Shown here piece by piece: positions 26,329 to 35,542 of a stretch of 64,000 bases of DNA. The stretch lies in the NCBI RefSeq assembly GCF_003355495.1, contig NZ_CP031337.1, positions 1,617,001 to 1,681,000 on the forward strand. Reading direction: 5' to 3'. How positions within the stretch are numbered: position 1 is the first letter of the stretch; the number at the start of each line of letters is the position of its first letter. The translations under genes and the position numbers were made by a program. The notes beneath the pieces were generated by a model. The model saw nothing but the letters and a program-made list of their open reading frames with translations, did no database searches and was not told the DNA's origin. This DNA comes from Crenobacter cavernae (GTDB lineage Bacteria; Pseudomonadota; Gammaproteobacteria; Burkholderiales; Chromobacteriaceae).

Positions 26329-27195
26329 ATGAAAGTCGGATTTATCGGGCTCGGCATCATGGGCCGGCCTTGTGTGTTGAACCTGTTGAAGGCCGGTCAC
26401 GCGGTCACCTTGTGGGCGCGCCGCCGCGAATCGGCCGAAGACCTGCTCGCCGCCGGCGCGAGCTGGGCCGACAGCCCGGCAGAACTGGCCGGCGAGGTCG
26501 AGCTCGTCATCACCAACGTGCCGAACACCGCCGATGTCGATAACGTGCTGCTCGGCGAGAACGGCGTCGCCGCCGGTGCGACACCGGGCCTCGTCTGCGC
26601 CGACATGAGCACGATCTCGCCGATCGGCGCGCGCCGCATCGCCGGGAGGTTGGCCGAGGTCGGCGTCGACTTCCTCGACTGTCCGGTGTCCGGCGGCGAG
26701 GTCGGCGCGATCAACGCGACGCTGTCCATCATGGTCGGCGGCAAGGCCGACGCGCTGGAAAAGGCGCGCCCGGCGCTGAGCGCGATGAGCAAGTCGATCA
26801 CCCGCATCGGCGACTCGGGCGCCGGCCAGGTCGCCAAGGCGTGCAACCAGATCGCCGTCGGCGCGACCATCCTCGGCATCGCCGAAGTGGTGAAGCTCGC
26901 GCGCGCCTGCGGCGTCGACCCGGCGCCGGTGCGCCAGGCGCTGATGGGCGGTTTCGCCGCCAGCACCGTGCTCGACATCCACGGCCAGCGCATGATCGAC
27001 GACAACTTCGCACCCGGCTTCAAGGCGGTGCTGCACAAGAAGGACATGGGCATCGTGCTCGAGACCGCCCGCGAGCTCGGCATCAAGCTGCCCGAGTCGG
27101 CGCACATCGCCGAGCTGATCGACCAGTTGATCGAGCGCGGCGACGGCGAGCTCGATTCGTCGGCGATCGCCCGGCTGGTGTGGGAAGATAACTGA
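26329..27195 (+). CDS. Beta-hydroxyacid dehydrogenase (2-hydroxy-3-oxopropionate reductase family)
   Basis: 288-aa NAD(P)-dependent reductase of the 3-hydroxyisobutyrate dehydrogenase family. The Rossmann motif GFIGLGIMGRP starts at residue 4. The substrate motif FLDCPVSGGEVGA, the catalytic-lysine segment GQVAKACNQI and the C-terminal FKAVLHKKDMGI are intact. It most resembles tartronate-semialdehyde reductases (GarR/GlxR), but the substrate is not certain. The start at 26329 is chosen because AAAGGGG precedes it; upstream in-frame codons look non-coding. It is monocistronic, ends in a terminator, and has an AGGTTGGCCGAG motif at 26650. Confidence 0.88.
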   Translation: MKVGFIGLGIMGRPCVLNLLKAGHAVTLWARRRESAEDLLAAGASWADSPAELAGEVELVITNVPNTADVDNVLLGENGVAAGATPGLVCADMSTISPIGARRIAGRLAEVGVDFLDCPVSGGEVGAINATLSIMVGGKADALEKARPALSAMSKSITRIGDSGAGQVAKACNQIAVGATILGIAEVVKLARACGVDPAPVRQALMGGFAASTVLDIHGQRMIDDNFAPGFKAVLHKKDMGIVLETARELGIKLPESAHIAELIDQLIERGDGELDSSAIARLVWEDN

Positions 27196-27214
27196 GCGTC
27201 CCGCGCGCACGATG

Positions 27215-27242
27215 AAAAGCCGCCCGATACGGGCGGTTTTTT
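27215..27242 (+). terminator. Terminator of the dehydrogenase gene
   Basis: AAAAG-CCGCCC (27215-27225), GATAC loop, GGGCGG-TTTTTT (27231-27242). Confidence 0.88.
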
Positions 27243-27273
27243 CTTGGCCGGCCTCGGCCTGGCCGAGCCCGAC

Positions 27274-27298
27274 AAAAAGCCCCGCCGGGGCGGGGCTT
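27274..27298 (-). terminator. Terminator of yicC
   Basis: AAGCCCCG (27277-27284) pairs with CGGGGCTT (27291-27298); the A-run at 27274-27278 becomes a U-run on the minus transcript. It lies 34 bp past the yicC stop. Confidence 0.83.
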
Positions 27299-27331
27299 GT
27301 TCACTCCAGATTGCGGCGAGCCGCGCGCGGC

Positions 27332-28198
27332 TTATTCCAAATTCTGGATCTGCTCGCGCATCTGTTCGATCCGCACCTTCAATTCGACCGACGCCTGCGT
27401 CGTCTCTGGCGACACCGACTTCGAGCCGAGCGTGTTCGCTTCGCGGTTCAGTTCCTGCATCAGGAAGTCGAGCCGCTTGCCGGCCTGGCCGCCCGCCTTC
27501 AGGATGCGGCGCACTTCGCTGACGTGGGTGGAAAGGCGGCCCAGCTCCTCGTCGACGTCGATCTTCTGCGCGAACAGCGCGAACTCCTGCTTGATGCGGT
27601 CGTCGTCGACGTTGTCGAGCGCCTCGGCCAACCTGGTCGACAGCTTGGCCAGATACGCCTCGAGGATCTGCGGCAGGCGCGGTTTAACGGCCGTGACGAT
27701 CGCTTCGATGCCGTCGAGCTTCTCGATCAGGATGGCTTTCAGCTTTTCGCCTTCGCGCACGCGGCTGGCGTTGAAGTCGTCGAGCAGCTTGCCGAGCGTC
27801 TCGAGCGCGGCCTTCTGCAGCGCTTCGGCGGCGACCTCGTTGCTTTTCAGCACGCCCGGCCAGCGCAACAGTTCGGCGGTAGTCAAGGGCGCGAGGCCGG
27901 CACGCAGGCCGGCCAGTTCGTCGCCGAGCGCCAGCACGCGGTTCAACAGTTCGCGGTTCAGTTCGAGCGACGGCGCGTCCGATTCGCTCGCGTTGAAGCC
28001 AATCCGGCATTCGACCTTGCCGCGCGTCACCTTGGCCGAGATCAGTTCGCGCAGTTGCGATTCGATCGGGCGCAGTTCTTCGGGCAGGCGCATCTGCAGG
28101 TCGAGATAACGGTGGTTGACGGCGCGTAGTTCGAGGTTGAGTACCGCGCCGGGCAGGTCGCGGGTCGCGACGGAAAATCCCGTCATGCTAGAAATCAT
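27332..28198 (-). CDS. yicC: YicC family endoribonuclease
   Basis: 288-aa YicC protein; E. coli YicC is reported to act on small RNAs. The diagnostic N-terminus SMTGFSVATRDLPG and LELRAVNHRYLDLQMRLPEE, and the C-terminus GKRLDFLMQELNREANTLGS and SVELKVRIEQMREQIQNLE, are intact. In many bacteria yicC lies near rph. Here it is divergent from a kinase-phosphatase pair that separates it from rph, so the pair may have been inserted between old neighbours. Two dispersed motifs lie within (27623, 28032). Confidence 0.95.
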   Translation of the reverse strand: MISSMTGFSVATRDLPGAVLNLELRAVNHRYLDLQMRLPEELRPIESQLRELISAKVTRGKVECRIGFNASESDAPSLELNRELLNRVLALGDELAGLRAGLAPLTTAELLRWPGVLKSNEVAAEALQKAALETLGKLLDDFNASRVREGEKLKAILIEKLDGIEAIVTAVKPRLPQILEAYLAKLSTRLAEALDNVDDDRIKQEFALFAQKIDVDEELGRLSTHVSEVRRILKAGGQAGKRLDFLMQELNREANTLGSKSVSPETTQASVELKVRIEQMREQIQNLE

Positions 28199-28289
28199 GG
28201 AAAGCTCCGGTAGAATGATTAGCGCATAACAGGTCTGAACGGCTAAGCTACGGGTTCAGACCCCGGTTCACTATATCAACGGCCCCGAT

Positions 28290-29270
28290 ATGACTCAATC
28301 CGCGCCGCAGAAACCTTTGCCAGCAGGTTACCGCCTGTCGGACTACACCGTGGTTCGCCAGCTTTCGGTGGGGGGCTTCAGCATCGTTTACCTGGCCCTC
28401 GACGACCAGGATCAGGCTTTTGCGATCAAGGAATACCTGCCGCACAGCCTTGCCTGCCGCGACGAGGACTTTGCCGTCACGGTGAAGAACGACCTCGACC
28501 GCGACTCGTTCAATCTCGGCCTGAAGTGTTTCTTCGAGGAAGGCCGCGTGCTCGCGAGCATCCATCACCCGAACGTGGTGAGGGTGAGCAATTTCTTCCG
28601 CGCCAACCACACCGTCTACATGGTGATGGAGTACGCCGAGGGACGCCCGCTGTCGCGCGAGCTCGAACTCGCCGGCGGGCGCCTGTCCGAACGCCGCATC
28701 CGGCGCATCTTCGCGCACCTGATCGCCGGCCTGCGCGAAGTGCACCTGAACCGCCTCTTGCACCTGGACATCAAGCCGGCCAACATCTATCTGCGTCGCA
28801 ACGGCGCGCCGCTGCTGCTCGACTTCGGCGCCGCGCGCGAGACGCTGATGCGCGGCAGCCGCCAGTTCGCGTCGATGTACACGCCGGGTTTCGCGTCGCC
28901 CGAGCAGTACGAGCGCGACAGCTCGCTCGGTCCGTGGACCGACATTTACGCGATCGGCGCCTGTCTCTACACCTGCATGGGCGGCAAGCCGCCGCCGCCG
29001 GCGAACGAGCGCAAGGAGAGCGACAAGCTGGCCCCGGCCAGCGAGGCATTCGTCGCTTACTATTCCCCGGAGCTGACCGAATTGACCGACCGCTGCCTCG
29101 CGCTCCTGCCCGACGAGCGGCCCGCCAGCCTGATGCTGCTGCAAAAGCAGCTGATGTCGGAAGACTACACGCCGCCTGCGCTGCAGCCGGAGCCGGTCAC
29201 CGTCGAGACGCTCGAGGCGCCGTCGCGTCTGATGGGCTGGCTCAAGCACATCACGCGTCGCGTCGAATAA
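28290..29270 (+). CDS. Hanks-type serine/threonine protein kinase
   Basis: 326-aa cytosolic kinase of eukaryotic type. The glycine loop is LSVGGFSIVYLA. The ATP lysine is K47 in FAIKEYLPHS. The catalytic loop HLDIKPANIYL holds D160 and N165. The magnesium aspartate is D178 in LLDFGAARE, and MYTPGFASPEQYE is the P+1/APE-like region. HLD in place of HRD makes it a non-RD kinase, often not controlled by activation-loop phosphorylation. No transmembrane or PASTA segment is seen. It is followed 9 bp later by a PP2C phosphatase, a classic antagonistic pair. Substrate unknown; such pairs are also found beside type VI secretion loci, but none is visible here. Confidence 0.93.
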   Translation: MTQSAPQKPLPAGYRLSDYTVVRQLSVGGFSIVYLALDDQDQAFAIKEYLPHSLACRDEDFAVTVKNDLDRDSFNLGLKCFFEEGRVLASIHHPNVVRVSNFFRANHTVYMVMEYAEGRPLSRELELAGGRLSERRIRRIFAHLIAGLREVHLNRLLHLDIKPANIYLRRNGAPLLLDFGAARETLMRGSRQFASMYTPGFASPEQYERDSSLGPWTDIYAIGACLYTCMGGKPPPPANERKESDKLAPASEAFVAYYSPELTELTDRCLALLPDERPASLMLLQKQLMSEDYTPPALQPEPVTVETLEAPSRLMGWLKHITRRVE

Positions 29271-29279
29271 GGAGTCGGC

Positions 29280-30167
29280 ATGAAACTGGCATTTTTCCAG
29301 GACAGCCGGACCGGCGGCCGCGCCTACAACCAGGACCGCTGTGCTTTCGCGTATTCGGAAGAGGCGGCCCTGCTGGTCGTCGCCGACGGCATGGGCGGCC
29401 ACCTGCAGGGCGAGGTGGCGGCGCAGATCACCAGCGACGTGCTGATCGATTGCTTCCACCAGCAGGCACAGCCCGGCATCGCTTATCCGAACCGCTTCCT
29501 CGTCAACGCGGTCAGCGCCGCTCACCAGGCCATCCTTGACTACACGATCGACCATCACCTGCCCGAGGTGCCGAGCACCACCGTCGTCGTCGCGCTGATC
29601 CAGCAGGGCATGCTGTACTGGTGCCATGTCGGCGACTCGCGCCTCTACCTGATCGACCAGGACGGCGTGCGCCTGCGTTCGCGCGACCATTCGCAGGTGC
29701 AACGCATGATCGACCAGGGCTTGCTGACCGAGGAGACCGCCCGCGTTCACCCGGATCGCAACAAAATCTACAACTGTCTGGGCGCGTCGCCCGAGCCCGA
29801 CATCGACATCGGCGAGCGCCAGGCGCTCGTGCCCGGCCAGACGGTGCTCTTGTGCAGCGACGGCTTGTGGGGCTACATCCACGACGCCGAGTGGGCCAAG
29901 GTGTTCACCGGGCGCACGGTGAGCCAGGTGATGCCGGCGCTGATGAACGTCGCCGAGCGACGCGGCGGCGTGAGCGGCGACAACCTGACCGCGATCGCGA
30001 TCACCTTGTTGCCCGACGCGGTCGAGTTGGCCGAGCGAGCCGACCTGATCGACACCGCCCGCGCCGAATCGCGCCACGGCAAGGCGGCGCCGTGCGAGCG
30101 CAACGTCGCGATTGCGCACCGCGAAATCCTCGCCAGCCAGCTGCCGCCGGCTCTCCCCGCTTCCTGA
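29280..30167 (+). CDS. PP2C-type serine/threonine phosphatase
   Basis: 295-aa PPM-family phosphatase. Metal-binding motifs are in order: RAYNQDRCAF, VVADGMGGHLQGE, CHVGDSRLYLI, LLCSDGLWGYI and SGDNLTAIAI. These give the full set of conserved aspartates. The last 50 residues are an Ala/Arg/Glu-rich extension with no recognised domain. An AGGAGTC ribosome-binding site lies between it and the kinase gene, 9 bp upstream, so the two are surely co-expressed. It presumably reverses phosphorylation by the neighbouring kinase (inference). A hairpin and then the rph promoter region follow. Confidence 0.94.
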   Translation: MKLAFFQDSRTGGRAYNQDRCAFAYSEEAALLVVADGMGGHLQGEVAAQITSDVLIDCFHQQAQPGIAYPNRFLVNAVSAAHQAILDYTIDHHLPEVPSTTVVVALIQQGMLYWCHVGDSRLYLIDQDGVRLRSRDHSQVQRMIDQGLLTEETARVHPDRNKIYNCLGASPEPDIDIGERQALVPGQTVLLCSDGLWGYIHDAEWAKVFTGRTVSQVMPALMNVAERRGGVSGDNLTAIAITLLPDAVELAERADLIDTARAESRHGKAAPCERNVAIAHREILASQLPPALPAS

Positions 30168-30176
30168 TCTGCCTTG

Positions 30177-30204
30177 CCCCGCCGGCGCATCGATGCCGGC
30201 GGGG
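30177..30204 (+). terminator. Strong hairpin without a T-run downstream of the phosphatase gene
   Basis: CCCCGCCGGC (30177-30186) and GCCGGCGGGG (30195-30204) form a perfect 10-bp stem with an 8-nt loop. No U-run follows, so intrinsic termination is doubtful; it may be Rho-assisted or protect the 3' end. Confidence 0.45.
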
Positions 30205-30228
30205 GTCGAGTCCGCGTCCAAGAGCTTG

Positions 30229-30234
30229 TATAAT
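30229..30234 (+). promoter_or_regulatory. Candidate -10 element for rph
   Basis: A consensus TATAAT lies 27 bp upstream of the rph start in otherwise GC-rich DNA. No convincing -35 is present at the usual spacing. Confidence 0.5.
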
Positions 30235-30260
30235 CTACGGTTTTTGGACGAGACCCTGCC

Positions 30261-30973
30261 ATGCGCCCCTCCCAACGCTCCGCCGACGCCCTGCGTGCGG
30301 TGAAACTCACCCGCCGCTACACCTGTCACGCCGAAGGTTCGGTGCTGGTCGAATTCGGCGACACCAAGGTGATCTGCACCGCCAGCGTCGACGAGACCGT
30401 GCCCGGCTTCCTCAAGGGTAAGGGGCAGGGCTGGGTGACCGCCGAGTACGGCATGCTGCCGCGCTCGACCAACAGCCGCATGCGCCGCGAGGCGGCAAGC
30501 GGCAAGCAGTCCGGCCGCACCCAGGAGATTCAGCGTCTGATCGGCCGCTCGCTTCGCGCCGTGGTCGACCTGCAAAAGCTCGGCGAGCGCCAGATCGTCA
30601 TCGACTGCGACGTGATCCAGGCCGACGGCGGCACGCGTACCGCGAGCATCACCGGCGCCTTCGTCGCCTTGCACGACGCGATTTCCGGCCTGATCGCCGC
30701 CGGCAAGCTGGCCGAGAGCCCGATCAAGGACTTCGTCGCGGCGATCTCGGTCGGCGTGGTCGACGGCGAGGCGGTGCTCGACCTCGACTACCCGGAAGAC
30801 TCGGCGTGCGACACCGACATGAACGTCGTGATGACCGCCTCCGGCCGCTTCATCGAGGTCCAGGGCACCGCCGAGGGCGAGCCTTTCTCGCGCCAGGAGA
30901 TGAACGCGCTGCTCGAACTGGCCGAGAAGGGCATCGCCGAGCTGATCGCCGAGCAGAAACGGGCGCTCGAACT

Positions 30974-30977
<4 letters not shown>
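30261..30977 (+). CDS. rph: Ribonuclease PH
   Basis: 238-aa phosphorolytic 3'-5' exoribonuclease that trims tRNA precursors. Conserved features are the start MRPSQRSADALRAVKLTRRY, FGDTKVICTASVDETVPGFL, GWVTAEYGMLPRSTNSRMRR (substrate region) and DCDVIQADGGTRTASITGAF (catalytic core). The length is standard and there is no sign of the frameshift known in some E. coli K-12 strains. Its stop overlaps the GTG start of dusA, so the two tRNA-processing genes are coupled. Confidence 0.97.
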
Positions 30978-31960
<983 letters not shown>

Positions 31961-32252
31961 GCCCCGCCGTCAGAGCCGGCCGGCCCAGGCGTGAAGCCCG
32001 GCCGGCCTTGTCGTTTCGCCGCCGCCGGCCCCGCTCGGAAGAGCGCCCGCTGCGACGGTCGGCCTGCGATGATGTCTCGCTATGTCGGAAAACACTGGTG
32101 AATTTAGCTGTAAAACAGCCATTCCACACGAAAAAATAATTGCAGATTGCAGGGTTGTCGGAATAATTTCCGCCGGCCGATTTTTCGCTTTCAGCGCCAC
32201 CCGGTTCTATGGCTAAATCGCAGCCAGTAACCGGGCTCGCCCAGGAGAACGC
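31961..32252. other. 292-bp intergenic region between dusA and rdgB
   Basis: GCCGGCCGG (31975-31983) can pair with CCGGCCGGC (31998-32006), a weak terminator candidate with only scattered T residues after it. From about 32080 to 32210 the DNA is AT-rich and may hold the rdgB promoter. No gene or RNA is recognised. Confidence 0.45.
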
Positions 32253-32846
32253 ATGTTCGACCGCATCGTGCTGGCCAGCAACAACGCCGGCAAATTGAAG
32301 GAATTTTCCGCGCTTTTCGCGCCGCTCGGCATCAAGCTGGTGCCGCAGGGCGAGCTCGGCGTGCCCGAGTGCCCGGAGCCGCATCATACTTTCGTCGAGA
32401 ACGCGCTGGAAAAGGCGCGCCACGCGAGCCGTGTGACCGGTCTGCCGGCGCTGGCCGACGATTCCGGCATCTGCGTCGAAGCGCTGGGCGGCGCACCGGG
32501 CGTGTTGTCGGCGCGCTTCGCCGGCGAACCGAAATCCGATGCGCGCAACAACGCGCTCTTGGTCGAAAAACTGCAAGGCGAAGCCAACCGCCGCGCCTGG
32601 TACACCTGTGTGCTGGTGCTGGTACGCCACCCGGAAGACCCGCACCCTATCGTCGCCGACGGCGTGTGGCTGGGCGAGGTGCAGGACAGCCCGGCGGGCG
32701 AGGGCGGCTTCGGCTACGACCCGTACTTTTACCTGCCCGAGCGGGGCTGTACCGCCGCCGAGCTCGATGCGGCCGAGAAGAACCGCGTCAGCCACCGCGG
32801 CCAGGCACTCGCGGCGCTGATCGCGCGCCTGAAGGCGCTGGCATGA
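32253..32846 (+). CDS. rdgB: XTP/dITP pyrophosphatase
   Basis: 197-aa Ham1/RdgB house-cleaning enzyme that hydrolyses XTP, dITP and ITP to monophosphates, keeping deaminated purines out of DNA. Family motifs are VLASNNAGKLKEF at the N-terminus, TFVENALEKARHAS, ALADDSGICVEALGGAPGV (active-site aspartates) and GFGYDPYFYLPERGCTAAEL. Length is standard. Its stop overlaps the ATG of hemW in an ATGA junction, so the two genes are translationally coupled. Confidence 0.96.
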   Translation: MFDRIVLASNNAGKLKEFSALFAPLGIKLVPQGELGVPECPEPHHTFVENALEKARHASRVTGLPALADDSGICVEALGGAPGVLSARFAGEPKSDARNNALLVEKLQGEANRRAWYTCVLVLVRHPEDPHPIVADGVWLGEVQDSPAGEGGFGYDPYFYLPERGCTAAELDAAEKNRVSHRGQALAALIARLKALA

Positions 32847-34030
32847 GCATCGTCTCGCTCGACCAGCTGCGATGGGGGCTGAAGGAGCTGCCGCCGCTGT
32901 CGCTCTACGTGCACGTGCCCTGGTGCATCCGCAAGTGTCCTTACTGCGACTTCAACTCGCACGAGGCGAAGAGCGGCTTCGACGAGATGGCCTACGTCGA
33001 CGCGCTGCTGCGTGACCTGGAATTCGACCTGCCGAAGATCTGGGGCCGGCCGGTGCGGACGATCTTCATTGGCGGCGGCACGCCGAGCCTGTTGTCGGCC
33101 GCGGCGATCGACGCCTTGCTAACCGGCATCCGCATGCGCGTGAAGCTCGACCCGGACGCCGAGATCACGCTCGAGGCGAATCCAGGTACCTTCGAGGCCG
33201 AAAAATTCCAGGGTTTCCGCGACGCCGGCGTCAACCGCCTGTCAATCGGCATCCAGAGCTTCGACGACCGTCACCTGAAGGCGCTCGGCCGCGTCCACGA
33301 CGCCGGCCAGGCGCGCGCCGCGGTAGAGATCGCGCTGAACACGTTCGACCGCGTGAATCTGGATTTGATGTACGCGCTGCCGAATCAGACCTTGGCCGAG
33401 GCCCTGTCGGACATCGACACCGCGATCGGCTTCGGCGTCAGCCACGTGTCCGCCTACCACCTGACCATCGAGCCGAACACGCTGTTCGCGGTGCAGGTGC
33501 CGGCCAACCTGCCCGAGGACGACGCGTCGGCCGAGATGCAGGAGGCGATCGAACGAAGGTTGGCCGAGGCCGGCTACGAGCACTACGAGACGTCGGCATT
33601 CGCCCAGCCGGGACAACGCAGCCGCCACAACGTCAACTACTGGCAGTTCGGCGACTACCTCGGCATCGGTGCCGGCGCGCACGGCAAGCTGTCCTTCCAC
33701 GACCGCATCGAGCGCTCGATGCGCGCCAAGCAGCCGGCGGCCTACCTGAAGGCCGTCGCCGCCGGCGAACCGAACCAGAGCCTGCACAACGTCGACAAGG
33801 CCGACCTGCCGTTCGAGTTCATGATGAATTTGCTGCGGCTGACCGAAGGCTTCGAGAGCCGCCTGTTCATGGAACGCACCGGCCTGCCATTGGTAAAGAT
33901 CGAAGCCGAACTGAAACAGGCCGAGGCGCGTGGTCTGATCACGCGTGACCTCGCCACGATCCGGCCGACCGAGCTCGGCCAACGTTTTCTCAACGACCTG
34001 CTCACCCTGTTCCTGAAAGAAGGAGACTGA
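32843..34030 (+). CDS. hemW: Radical SAM haem chaperone HemW
   Basis: 395-aa radical SAM protein long annotated as oxygen-independent coproporphyrinogen oxidase but shown in other bacteria to be a haem chaperone. The cluster motif is C28-x3-C32-x2-C35 in VPWCIRKCPYCDF. The GGTP segment is IFIGGGTPSLL and the substrate motif GIQSFDDRHLKALGR follows. True HemN enzymes carry an extra N-terminal part that is absent here. It starts at the ATGA overlap with rdgB. It carries three dispersed-motif copies (33392, 33560 as a full 13-mer, 33974). Confidence 0.93.
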   Translation: MSIVSLDQLRWGLKELPPLSLYVHVPWCIRKCPYCDFNSHEAKSGFDEMAYVDALLRDLEFDLPKIWGRPVRTIFIGGGTPSLLSAAAIDALLTGIRMRVKLDPDAEITLEANPGTFEAEKFQGFRDAGVNRLSIGIQSFDDRHLKALGRVHDAGQARAAVEIALNTFDRVNLDLMYALPNQTLAEALSDIDTAIGFGVSHVSAYHLTIEPNTLFAVQVPANLPEDDASAEMQEAIERRLAEAGYEHYETSAFAQPGQRSRHNVNYWQFGDYLGIGAGAHGKLSFHDRIERSMRAKQPAAYLKAVAAGEPNQSLHNVDKADLPFEFMMNLLRLTEGFESRLFMERTGLPLVKIEAELKQAEARGLITRDLATIRPTELGQRFLNDLLTLFLKEGD

Positions 34031-34031
34031 T

Positions 34032-34418
34032 ATGGCCCGCGAAATCATCCACACCGACCTGGCCCCGGCCGCGATCGGCGCCTATTCCCAAGCCGTGAAA
34101 GCCGGCAACACCGTCTACCTGTCGGGCCAGATCCCGCTCGATCCGGCGACGATGACCGTGGTCGAAGGCGGTTTCGCCGCCGAGACGCACCAGGTGTTCA
34201 AGAACCTGAAGGCGGTGTGCGAGGCGGCCGGTGGCGACCTGAACCAGATCGTCAAGCTCAACGCCTACCTGACCGACCTGTCGAACTTCGCGACCTTCAA
34301 CGAGGTCATGGCGCAGTACTTCAGCCAGCCGTACCCGGCGCGCGCCGCCGTCGGCGTGGCCTCGCTGCCCAAGGGCGTGCTGGTCGAAGCTGAAGCGGTG
34401 CTGGTGCTCGGCGAGTAA
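34032..34418 (+). CDS. ridA: RidA family enamine/imine deaminase
   Basis: 128-aa trimeric RidA (YjgF/UK114) protein that hydrolyses reactive 2-aminoacrylate released by PLP dehydratases. The family run AIGAYSQAVKAGNTVYLSGQ is at residues about 15-34. The catalytic arginine lies in YPARAAVGVASLPKGVLVEA. It begins 1 bp after the hemW stop, with AAGGAG inside the end of hemW, and is therefore in the rdgB-hemW-ridA operon. A terminator follows. Confidence 0.97.
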   Translation: MAREIIHTDLAPAAIGAYSQAVKAGNTVYLSGQIPLDPATMTVVEGGFAAETHQVFKNLKAVCEAAGGDLNQIVKLNAYLTDLSNFATFNEVMAQYFSQPYPARAAVGVASLPKGVLVEAEAVLVLGE

Positions 34419-34443
34419 GCCAGAACGCCATCATCGCGATGAG

Positions 34444-34472
34444 AAACGCGCCCCACGGGGCGCGTTTTCTTT
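34444..34472 (+). terminator. Terminator of rdgB-hemW-ridA
   Basis: AAACGCGCCCC (34444-34454) and GGGGCGCGTTT (34457-34467), followed by a T-rich stretch TTCTTTT. Confidence 0.87.
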
Positions 34473-34534
34473 TGGCTCCGGCCGACGCAGGGGGGAGTGT
34501 TATAAGTATTCGATTTAATGAATGAAAAGCGAAT

Positions 34535-34563
34535 TTGACAGATGCACAAACATTGAGTATGCA
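34535..34563 (+). promoter_or_regulatory. Candidate sigma-70 promoter of the GST-like gene
   Basis: A perfect -35 TTGACA (34535-34540), a 17-bp spacer and TATGCA (34558-34563) as -10 lie about 40 bp upstream of the start in AT-rich DNA. Confidence 0.62.
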
Positions 34564-34602
34564 TAAGTAAGTCGCCGAGTTGCCTCGCACCGGAGCCGCG
34601 CC

Positions 34603-35415
34603 ATGATCACCCTGTATACCTTCGGCCCGGAAATGGGCCTGCCCGATCCCAGCCCCTTTGTCATGAAGGCCGAGATTCTGCTCAAGATGGCGGGGCTGCC
34701 GTATCGCACCCGCACTCGCGGCTTTCACGAAGCACCCCACGGCAAGTTGCCGTATATCGACGGCAACGGCCAGGAGGTCGCCGATTCCTCGTTTATCCGT
34801 TCCTATCTGGAACGTCAGTACGGCATCGATTTTGACGCCGGCTACAGCCGGGTCGAGCGGGCGTTCGCGTGGTCTGTGGAGAAGATGCTGGAAGAGCACC
34901 TGTATTTTGCGATCGAACACATGCGCTGGACCATCGACGAGAACTTTCGGCACGGCCCGGCCCGGTTTTTCCGCGGGGTGCTGGCGCCGCTGCGTCCGCT
35001 GGTGCGCCGGGCGACGCGCCGCAAGGTGGTCAATCGCTTGCGCGCGCACGGTCTGGGCTTCCAGAGCATGGACGAAATCGCCGAGCGGGCCACGCGCGAC
35101 ATCGATGCCTTGGCGACCATTCTCGGCAGCAAGCCGTATCTGCTCGGAGAAACCCCGAGCGGGGCCGACGCTACCGTGTTCGCGTTTGTCGCCAGCGTGC
35201 TGTGTCCGGTGTTTGAAACTTCGATCCGTACCAACGCCGAGCGGCACGCCAACCTGAAGTTCTATTGCGAGCGCATGTGGTCGCGCTATTACCCGTGGGG
35301 CGATAAACAGGCCGAACAGGCACCCGAGCCACAAGAAGCCAGGTTCGGCCGCCTGGCCGTGGCCGCCGTACTGGAGAACGCCCGCCGCGAAAAGCCGCGC
35401 TTGAAGGCGCAATGA
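34603..35415 (+). CDS. Glutathione S-transferase-like protein (Fax/metaxin type)
   Basis: 270-aa protein with an N-terminal thioredoxin-like GST domain (LYTFGPEMGLPDPSPFVMKA, then FHEAPHGKLPYIDGNGQEVA) and an all-helical C-terminal half (YLLGETPSGADATVFAFVAS). The pattern LPYIDGNGQEVADSSFIRSY and the overall length fit the failed-axon-connection/metaxin-like branch common in proteobacteria, which has no established substrate. It is monocistronic with its own promoter and a terminator (35463-35487). A basic tail (ARREKPRLKAQ) closes the protein. Confidence 0.82.
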   Translation: MITLYTFGPEMGLPDPSPFVMKAEILLKMAGLPYRTRTRGFHEAPHGKLPYIDGNGQEVADSSFIRSYLERQYGIDFDAGYSRVERAFAWSVEKMLEEHLYFAIEHMRWTIDENFRHGPARFFRGVLAPLRPLVRRATRRKVVNRLRAHGLGFQSMDEIAERATRDIDALATILGSKPYLLGETPSGADATVFAFVASVLCPVFETSIRTNAERHANLKFYCERMWSRYYPWGDKQAEQAPEPQEARFGRLAVAAVLENARREKPRLKAQ

Positions 35416-35462
35416 GCGTAGCGCATTGCCATTCCGTTCGGCTGACGTTGGCCATGCGCTAA

Positions 35463-35487
35463 GAAACGCGTCCAAAGGGCGCGTTTT
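35463..35487 (+). terminator. Terminator of the GST-like gene
   Basis: AAACGCGTCC pairs with GGGCGCGTTT around an AAA loop, with one G-T wobble; a T-run follows to 35488. Confidence 0.8.
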
Positions 35488-35542
35488 TCATGCGCTGTGC
35501 TCGGCCAACGTTGGGGTCATTCGGCACGATGTGCTGTGCTTC

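Noticed and set aside
27251..27267. Shortened motif palindrome CTCGGCC-T-GGCCGAG between two terminators
   Set aside because: Lacks the full TTGGCCGAG core on both arms; noted as a possible decayed pair only.
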